A stretch of 20,332 nucleotides of DNA from NCBI GenBank assembly GCA_036658435.1, contig JAVXEO010000045.1:1-20332 (forward strand), read 5' to 3'. The notes beneath the pieces were generated by a model that saw only the letters and a program-made list of their open reading frames with translations, made no database searches and had not been told where the DNA came from. The translations under genes and the position numbers were made by a program. Source of the DNA: DIGJ01 sp036658435. GTDB taxonomy: Bacteria > Bacillota > Clostridia > Lachnospirales > Lachnospiraceae. Below are positions 15,228 to 20,332 of this stretch, one piece after another. How positions within the stretch are numbered: position 1 is the stretch's first letter; the number at the start of each line of letters is the position of its first letter.

Positions 15228-16741
15228 AGTTTTTTAATCCCTCCTATCCCAAATCCAATCAGTGCAAATACAGATAAGAATTCCAGTCTTCCTAAGTACA
15301 TTGCAATAATATAGTATGTTTTCAATAAAACCGGCATTCCCGGTGTTGAAACTCCAATGGTTAATCCAACATTTCCTGTGACGGATGCAGATTCAAAAGC
15401 AGCACTTGCCAACGGATATCCATAATAGGCTCCCAGCAAGGTTCCTATGGAGAACATAACAATATAACATAAAATAATCAATGCGGAACCTTTTACCAAT
15501 CCGTCATCCAAAATCTGATCCTTAATATGATGATATTTATACACCTTCATGTTACGCTCTGAGGTCAATAATTTTTTAACATCCATGAGTAGACCCTTGC
15601 ATACAATTCCTACACGTAAGCCTTTAAATCCCCCAGCTGTAGAACAGGCAGAACCACCAATCAGCATAACAATAACCATAATTAAAACAGCAAAGTCGCC
15701 CCACTCCAAAGCATATTGTCTTGCATAAATAGATCCAAAACCGGTGGTGGTATGTGCAGACAGCACATTATACACCCCTCTTCTAAATGCAGAAATTCCA
15801 TCCGAATATACATTTAGTTTAGCAAGTCCTCCAAGAACTAAGAAGCTTGCCGTCAACGCGGTAATGAAAAAACTTTGGATTTCAATGTTTTTAAATATTT
15901 CCTTCCGTTTTCCCTGCCATAGTGCATAATGAAGACCAAAGTTAAAGGAACCTACAATGAATATTATAATGGTAAGGGATTCATAGGAAAGACTATGATA
16001 GTACATTATGTTTTGGCTCATGGGGCCAAAGCCCCCCGTACTCCAGGCAGATTCGAAAATATAAAGAGCATGTAAGAAGGCAGAAATCGGCTTCAATCCT
16101 ATAATCATTCCATTTATCCAAAGCAGAAAAGTACCAATTGCCAGATAAATAATACTGATTCTCCAGATAATCCGAGCCGTTCCTCTTACATTTGGAGTTA
16201 ACTCAATATCTTTTCCTTCTCCAACATACATTTTGTAAGCGCCGCCCGTTTCCTTTACCAAGAAGGTAAGGGCTAAAACTACCATTCCCTGACCGCCAAT
16301 AAAGGTTAACATATGTCTCCACATATTGAGACCATTCGATAGATGATCCAAATCCTGAGTTAAGACAATACCCGTTGTTGTAAATCCACTCATTACATCA
16401 AAACAGGAATCCAGAAAGGAGAGAGAGTGTCCACTGAACCAATAGGGAAGCGCACATAATACCATTAATATAATCCAGGAAAAGGATGCAATGGTAAGTC
16501 CATGTTTCCACTGAACGGTTATTTTATTTCCCTTTGTGGAAATTCCAAATATTAACATAATCAAACCAACAATCATAGATACAAAAAGGCTGATTAGAAA
16601 ATCGAATACCGTATTCCACTCTCCAAATAACAATGCCGTTATCACCGGAATCAACATTAAAAATGTAATTCCAAGAATAACGTATCCCGTATAATATAAT
16701 ACAATACCGAGATTATTTTTAAATGTATTTTGTATTTTCAC
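15206..16741 (-). CDS. trkH: Trk/Ktr potassium uptake channel subunit TrkH
   Basis: A 511-aa membrane protein of the TrkH/KtrB family, the K+ translocating subunit. The four selectivity-filter loops are visible: SGFTTTG, STGGFGP, HTTTGFGS and SVTGNVGLTIG. The C-terminal GRLEFLSVFALI helix is typical of the family. Uptake should be gated by the TrkA-type RCK proteins encoded upstream. The start codon is GTG at 16741, with GAGGTGA 5 bases before it. That ribosome binding site contains the TGA stop of the 34-aa ORF, so translation may be coupled. The order trkA, trkA, small ORF, trkH, OB-fold gene on one strand with overlaps points to a single operon. Confidence 0.95.
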   Translation of the reverse strand: MKIQNTFKNNLGIVLYYTGYVILGITFLMLIPVITALLFGEWNTVFDFLISLFVSMIVGLIMLIFGISTKGNKITVQWKHGLTIASFSWIILMVLCALPYWFSGHSLSFLDSCFDVMSGFTTTGIVLTQDLDHLSNGLNMWRHMLTFIGGQGMVVLALTFLVKETGGAYKMYVGEGKDIELTPNVRGTARIIWRISIIYLAIGTFLLWINGMIIGLKPISAFLHALYIFESAWSTGGFGPMSQNIMYYHSLSYESLTIIIFIVGSFNFGLHYALWQGKRKEIFKNIEIQSFFITALTASFLVLGGLAKLNVYSDGISAFRRGVYNVLSAHTTTGFGSIYARQYALEWGDFAVLIMVIVMLIGGSACSTAGGFKGLRVGIVCKGLLMDVKKLLTSERNMKVYKYHHIKDQILDDGLVKGSALIILCYIVMFSIGTLLGAYYGYPLASAAFESASVTGNVGLTIGVSTPGMPVLLKTYYIIAMYLGRLEFLSVFALIGFGIGGIKKLCTRKGK

Positions 16742-16745
16742 AGGA

Positions 16746-16850
16746 TCACCTCATTACAAGCACGGCGGTGCCAAAGGTTAATGCCACAAATATCGTTACC
16801 ATTGCAAGTTCTGACAAAATTCCTTTTATTTCCTTAACTGCTTTTTCCAT
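16746..16850 (-). CDS. 34-aa single-pass membrane protein in the trk operon
   Basis: This ORF is too short for ordinary gene finding. It encodes 34 aa: an amphipathic start (MEKAVKEIKGILSELAM), then a hydrophobic segment of about 17 residues (VTIFVALTFGTAVLVM), ending in Arg. The ATG at 16850 has GGGAG with an A-rich spacer of about 8 bases. The first 25 bases overlap the 3' end of trkA in another frame, and the TGA stop lies within the trkH ribosome binding site (GAGGTGA). It fills nearly all of the space between trkA and trkH. Size and position recall KdpF, the small subunit of Kdp, so a stabilising TrkH subunit is possible, but this is inference. Confidence 0.7.
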   Translation of the reverse strand: MEKAVKEIKGILSELAMVTIFVALTFGTAVLVMR

Positions 16851-17515
16851 TTTTTTTCTCCCTCTTTTATTTTGAGTATTAATTCATTGAGCACCGGATG
16901 GTTTGTAATAATGACAACCTTGTCCTGCTCTAAAATTAAAGTGCCGCCTTTGGGATAAATAACCTTTTCGCCTCGAATAACGGAAACAAATACGCATTCT
17001 TCTGGCAAATCTAAGGTTTTAATTTGTTGATTACACCATACATTGTTGGATTGAATGGTAAGTTCAACTAAAATCATGGCTCCGCGTTCAAAGGTATTTA
17101 AGATATGATACTCTTTTTTGTCCAATTCATACTCTATTAAATTTGCAATGACTTCCGTGCTGCAAACGGTATTGTCAATCCCTAATTGTTTAAACATCTT
17201 TGTATTCTTGGGATTATTCACCCTTGCAATGGTTTTTTGTGTTTGAAAGCTAATTTTAGCAATCTGGCAGATAATTAGATTTTCTTCATCGGTTCCGGTT
17301 ACTGCAGCAACAATTTCCGCTTCTTCAATACCGGCATCTCGTAACACATCTAAATCCGAACCATCTCCCCAGATGATATCTTCATTAATATCTTCTGCAA
17401 TTGCAATGCATTTTTCTTTGTTTTTTTCGATTAAAACAACTTCATGACCCGCGTCTTTTAATGTTTTGAAAAGGTTATAGCCAATCTTGCCTCCACCTAT
17501 GACAATAGATTTCAT
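16826..17515 (-). CDS. trkA: TrkA-type potassium uptake regulator (RCK-N plus RCK-C)
   Basis: A 229-aa cytoplasmic gating subunit for TrkH. The N-terminal Rossmann domain begins SIVIGGGKIGYNL (glycine motif at residues 7-12) with Glu30 at the end of beta-2, placed to bind a nucleotide ribose; ATWGDGSD-like sequence appears as IIWGDGSD. A C-terminal RCK-C domain covers about 138-220 (MILVELTIQSNN, then PEECVFVSVIRGEKVIYP). RCK-N binds NAD(H) or ATP/ADP and RCK-C often binds small ligands. The ATG at 17515 has AAGGAGAT upstream and overlaps the stop of the preceding trkA-like gene as ATGA. Its 3' end overlaps the 34-aa ORF by 25 bases. Confidence 0.93.
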   Translation of the reverse strand: MKSIVIGGGKIGYNLFKTLKDAGHEVVLIEKNKEKCIAIAEDINEDIIWGDGSDLDVLRDAGIEEAEIVAAVTGTDEENLIICQIAKISFQTQKTIARVNNPKNTKMFKQLGIDNTVCSTEVIANLIEYELDKKEYHILNTFERGAMILVELTIQSNNVWCNQQIKTLDLPEECVFVSVIRGEKVIYPKGGTLILEQDKVVIITNHPVLNELILKIKEGEKKWKKQLRK

Positions 17516-17925
17516 AATTTCATCTCCTTATTTACGATAAGACTCTGAACAATTGCAATTTCCGTTTCTACCGGATTTATGGTTGTAATATCCAGAGCAT
17601 CATATAAATAGGTCTTTGCCGGATTATTTACTCTTCCAATAATACTTGGAACATGGTAAATTTGTGAGGCTATCATGCAAACCGTTAAGTTAATGTTATC
17701 GTCCGGAGTGACTGCCAGCAAAACATCTGCTGTTTCAATCCCGCCTTCCAATAAATTATCATTGTCATACTCGATTCCTTTCATTCTTTTTCCATTAAAT
17801 CCACTGCCGAGATTGGATAGTTTGTCTCCTTCTCGATCAAACACGCATACATCATGACCGGCATCTGCTAATTTTTTTGCCAGATTGCTTCCTAGTCTTC
17901 CGCAACCCGCTATAATGATATACAT
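17512..17925 (-). CDS. RCK-N-only TrkA-like protein
   Basis: A 137-aa protein with one Rossmann-type RCK-N domain and no RCK-C. Glycine motif AGCGRLGSNL occupies residues 6-15 and Asp30 follows beta-2; later come ETADVLLAVTPDDNINLTVCMIA and IIGRVNNPAK, close to the equivalent parts of the neighbouring TrkA. The ATG at 17925 is preferred (AAGGAG 6 bases upstream) over an in-frame ATG eight codons earlier. It overlaps trkA by 4 bases (ATGA), so the two are co-translated and may form a mixed RCK ring on TrkH. Length fits a complete single domain, so this is not an obvious truncation. Confidence 0.9.
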   Translation of the reverse strand: MYIIIAGCGRLGSNLAKKLADAGHDVCVFDREGDKLSNLGSGFNGKRMKGIEYDNDNLLEGGIETADVLLAVTPDDNINLTVCMIASQIYHVPSIIGRVNNPAKTYLYDALDITTINPVETEIAIVQSLIVNKEMKL

Positions 17926-17943
17926 AAATTTCTCCTTCCAAAG

Positions 17944-18007
17944 TAACATCTTATGTTATGTACCTATCGTATCAAATACCATATAAACAAGGTGTTAATT
18001 TCTACAA
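17944..18007 (-). promoter_or_regulatory. Promoter candidate and hairpin upstream of the trk operon
   Basis: On the minus strand TTGTAG (18002-18007) is 18 bases from TATGGT (17978-17983), a moderate promoter match. Downstream a perfect inverted repeat TAACAT-CTT-ATGTTA (17944-17958) lies about 7 bases before the trkA ribosome binding site, and could be an operator or an RNA hairpin. The leader is too short for a ydaO-type c-di-AMP riboswitch. Confidence 0.35.
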
Positions 18008-18038
18008 GGAGGTATTAATATTGTATTAAGATTTTATT

Positions 18039-19052
18039 TTACCGTAGCTCCATTCTCATTCTTCCTTTACCATATCCACTCCAAACCGTTGCATAAGCAC
18101 CATTCATCATGGTAAACTGTGGTCCTTTATGACCAATGTCTGCATCAAATATCATAGGAAGCTTAAATTCCTTTAAGGATTCCTCAACAACACAACGATA
18201 GGAGATTTCCGACTGTTCTGGATACATACATGGTCTTCCAAAGATAAAACCGGAAGCATTGGAAAACCAACCTGCCTCTTTTAGCTGCCAGAGACTTCTT
18301 GTTAACGTCTCTGGGTTGGTTTCAAAACTTTCCAGATACCATAAAATTCCATCTTCTTTATATCGTTCTATATAATCTTTTGTAAAATCAAACCGAGTTC
18401 CTGCCAGGTTTAATAAAACATCCAGACATCCCCCCAGAAGTCTTCCCTTCACAAGGATTTCTTTTGCCTCACCACTATGGTTCCAGCACACGGTTTTGTC
18501 TTTTCGGTAGCCTTCCAAACCGGTTTCTTTATCATAAAATCCATCTTCATAATAATCAAAGCTTTCCTGTTCCACTAGGTTTCCCTGTAGTATTTCAAAA
18601 TTATTAAAAACGGAAGGATGCCAGCATTCCATTCCAAAGTCATTAAAGTTATTACCGTAAAGAGTTGCGATATCACACAGGGTGGTTACCGTAAATAAAA
18701 TTCCGGTGTTGTCAGAATATCCCTGTATCCATTTTGGATTTTTCTTAATTTCTTCAAAGTCAAGATAAGATAGCATTTCGCAAAGATAATCCCCTCCCTT
18801 TGCCGAAACAATGGTGGCTACCCTTGGATGATGGATCAGGCTGATAAACTCCCCTGCTCTTTGTTTCCCATCCCCACTTCTTCCATTTTTGCTGATTCGG
18901 ACATTCGGTGTTTCTACAACTGGATAGGACAAAGCGGCAAGCTTGTCTATGGCATAATTTAATCGTATCAAATCCAGTTCTTTATTGTTTCCATCCGAAG
19001 GGGCGGTTACACCAATGTTATCCTTCTTTTTTAGAAAATTTGGATATATCAT
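18039..19052 (-). CDS. S66 family LD-carboxypeptidase / MccF-like protein
   Basis: A 337-aa cytoplasmic serine peptidase-like protein of family S66, which includes LD-carboxypeptidases trimming recycled murein peptides and MccF, which cleaves microcin C. The catalytic set is visible: Ser113 in QGYSDNTG, Glu241 in WYLESFETNPE and His308 in DADIGHKGP. The N-terminal VTAPSDG and ATIVSAKGGDYL (nucleophile-domain pattern) agree. The long middle insertion (about residues 140-200) favours an MccF-like rather than classical LdcA form, but the substrate cannot be decided by eye. The ATG at 19052 overlaps the miaB stop by 4 bases (ATGA), with GGGGG upstream, so it is translated from the miaB transcript. 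Confidence 0.9.
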   Translation of the reverse strand: MIYPNFLKKKDNIGVTAPSDGNNKELDLIRLNYAIDKLAALSYPVVETPNVRISKNGRSGDGKQRAGEFISLIHHPRVATIVSAKGGDYLCEMLSYLDFEEIKKNPKWIQGYSDNTGILFTVTTLCDIATLYGNNFNDFGMECWHPSVFNNFEILQGNLVEQESFDYYEDGFYDKETGLEGYRKDKTVCWNHSGEAKEILVKGRLLGGCLDVLLNLAGTRFDFTKDYIERYKEDGILWYLESFETNPETLTRSLWQLKEAGWFSNASGFIFGRPCMYPEQSEISYRCVVEESLKEFKLPMIFDADIGHKGPQFTMMNGAYATVWSGYGKGRMRMELR

Positions 19053-20332
19053 ATCAATTCCCCCATATAGTAAAAACCTTTACACTCTACTAATTTTACC
19101 AAAACTTCCGTTCCAATTAAGTTTTCACTTCCTTTAAAATGTACCAGTAAATTATTGCTCAGCCGTCCGGTAACCAGACTCTTATCCTGTTCACTTTTTT
19201 CTTCCACCAAAACAGGCAAAATCTGTCCTTCTTTTTTCTTTGTTTCTTCCGCTGAAATTGCCTGTACTCTTTTTAATAAGCGATCAAAACGGTCTTTGAT
19301 TATCGAGGCGGGCACCTGGTCTTCCATGGCAGCAGCCGGAGTTCCTGTTCTTTTTGAATAAATAAAAGTGAAGGCACTGTCATATCGTGCCTTTTCAACG
19401 ACATCCATAGTTTCTAAAAAGTCTTCTTCGGTTTCACCTGGAAATCCTACAATAATATCCGTAGTTAAGGATAAATCCGGCATGGCAGTACGTAATTTTT
19501 CTACTAGATTTAAATAATGTTCTTTATCATATTTTCGATTCATATCTTTTAAAATCTTACTGCTTCCAGACTGTACCGGTAAATGAAGGTGCATACAAAT
19601 TTTATTGGAAGCCTTCATTGTATCAATTAAATCCTGGGATAAATCCTTTGGGTGAGAGGTCATGAACCGAATACGCTTCAGGCCTTCTATTTTTTCAACC
19701 TCTTTTAATAGATCTGAAAATTTCATGGGGCATTCCAGATTCTTACCATAAGAATTTACATTTTGTCCTAAAAGCATGACTTCAACGACACCGTCTGCTG
19801 CCAGTTCTTTAATTTCTTTCAAAATATCTTCTGGGTTGCGGCTTCGTTCTCGTCCTCTTACATATGGAACAATACAATAACTACAAAAATTATTGCAGCC
19901 AAACATAATGTTAACACCGGCTTTAAATTTATATTTACGGTCGCTTGGAAGGTCTTCTACAATTTCTGTGGTATCTTCCCATAAGTCAAGAGTCATTCCT
20001 TTGGAAGTAAAGCAGCTAAAAAGAAGTTCTGCAAACTTAAAAATATTGTGGGTTCCAAAAATCAAATCCACAAAAGAATAGCTTTTTTTAATTTTTTCTA
20101 CTACCGTAGGCTCCTGCATCATGCAACCACACAATGCGATTTTTTTAAGTGGATTTTCCTTTTTCATTTTCTTGAGAAATCCCAAATGACCATATACCTT
20201 TAAATTGGCATTTTCACGAACCGTACAAGTATTAAAGATAACAAAATCTGCACTTTCATCTTTGCCTTCCTCATATCCAATTTGATGCAAAATACCATCT
20301 ATTTTTTCGGAATCTCGAGCATTCATCTGACA
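19049..20332 (-). CDS. miaB: tRNA-2-methylthio-N6-dimethylallyladenosine synthase (partial)
   Basis: A radical SAM methylthiotransferase that converts i6A37 to ms2i6A37 in tRNAs reading UNN codons. The gene enters from the right edge: the last six bases encode Cys-Gln directly before MNARDSE, matching the CQMN motif of the N-terminal domain, so the true start lies beyond 20332. Also visible are NTCTVRENA, ALCGCMMQ (the other two cluster-binding Cys of that domain), the radical SAM motif CNNFCSYC with IVPYVRGRERSR, and a C-terminal TRAM domain (LVTGRLSNNLLVHF, then GTEVLVKLVECKGFYYMGEL). Together with the missing N-terminus the length fits the family. The stop overlaps the next gene's start by 4 bases. 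Confidence 0.95.
   Translation of the reverse strand, partial: CQMNARDSEKIDGILHQIGYEEGKDESADFVIFNTCTVRENANLKVYGHLGFLKKMKKENPLKKIALCGCMMQEPTVVEKIKKSYSFVDLIFGTHNIFKFAELLFSCFTSKGMTLDLWEDTTEIVEDLPSDRKYKFKAGVNIMFGCNNFCSYCIVPYVRGRERSRNPEDILKEIKELAADGVVEVMLLGQNVNSYGKNLECPMKFSDLLKEVEKIEGLKRIRFMTSHPKDLSQDLIDTMKASNKICMHLHLPVQSGSSKILKDMNRKYDKEHYLNLVEKLRTAMPDLSLTTDIIVGFPGETEEDFLETMDVVEKARYDSAFTFIYSKRTGTPAAAMEDQVPASIIKDRFDRLLKRVQAISAEETKKKEGQILPVLVEEKSEQDKSLVTGRLSNNLLVHFKGSENLIGTEVLVKLVECKGFYYMGELI

Noticed and set aside
18006..18022. Consensus AAGGAGGT on the plus strand
   Set aside because: As a ribosome binding site it leads only to TTG-TAT-TAA, an immediate stop, so there is no plus-strand gene. It is considered instead as an anti-SD element on the minus-strand RNA.
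17926..18038. c-di-AMP (ydaO) riboswitch before the potassium genes
   Set aside because: Only about 110 bases separate mccF from trkA and none of the ydaO conserved blocks or a terminator is visible.

Overview
The window looks like chromosome from a low-GC, anaerobic Firmicute, most likely a Clostridia member near Lachnospiraceae. This is inferred from AT-rich sequence, strong AGGAGG-type ribosome binding sites, a T-box leader, the clostridial radical SAM/DUF2344/RNase G cluster, and the style of the chemotaxis receptor. No rRNA, tRNA, CRISPR array, phage gene or complete insertion sequence was found.

Layout. (1) Positions 1-55 hold TGTC-type repeats that may be the end of a mobile element lying to the left. 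(2) Positions 93-2207 (minus) encode a membrane chemotaxis receptor with its own promoter. (3) Positions 2376-7246 (minus) form an apparent operon, in transcription order: a 75-aa membrane protein, a TIGR03960-type radical SAM protein, its TIGR03936/DUF2344 partner, an RNase G/E-type protein lacking the usual zinc-link tail, and a CBS-ACT protein. (4) Positions 7422-8252 (plus) encode a zinc-ribbon membrane protein, converging on a SWIM-SNF2 helicase (8306-11494, minus) across a near-perfect bidirectional terminator. (5) Positions 11624-14704 (plus) hold a promoter, a T-box leader with a UGG (Trp) specifier, and a three-gene ABC transporter, predicted to take up tryptophan or a precursor when tRNA-Trp is uncharged. 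(6) Positions 20332-14718 (minus) hold miaB (cut by the window edge), an S66 LD-carboxypeptidase-like gene, and a potassium uptake cluster: an RCK-N-only TrkA, a full TrkA, a previously hidden 34-aa membrane ORF, TrkH, and an OB-fold-like exported protein.

Most of the window is housekeeping. The least explained parts are the 34-aa membrane ORF between trkA and trkH, the OB-fold-like protein overlapping trkH, the split RCK architecture, the tail-less RNase G with the radical SAM pair, and the zinc-ribbon membrane protein. Gene starts were chosen from ribosome binding sites and family boundaries; alternatives are given in the entries. All family assignments come from reading motifs by eye, not from a database search.
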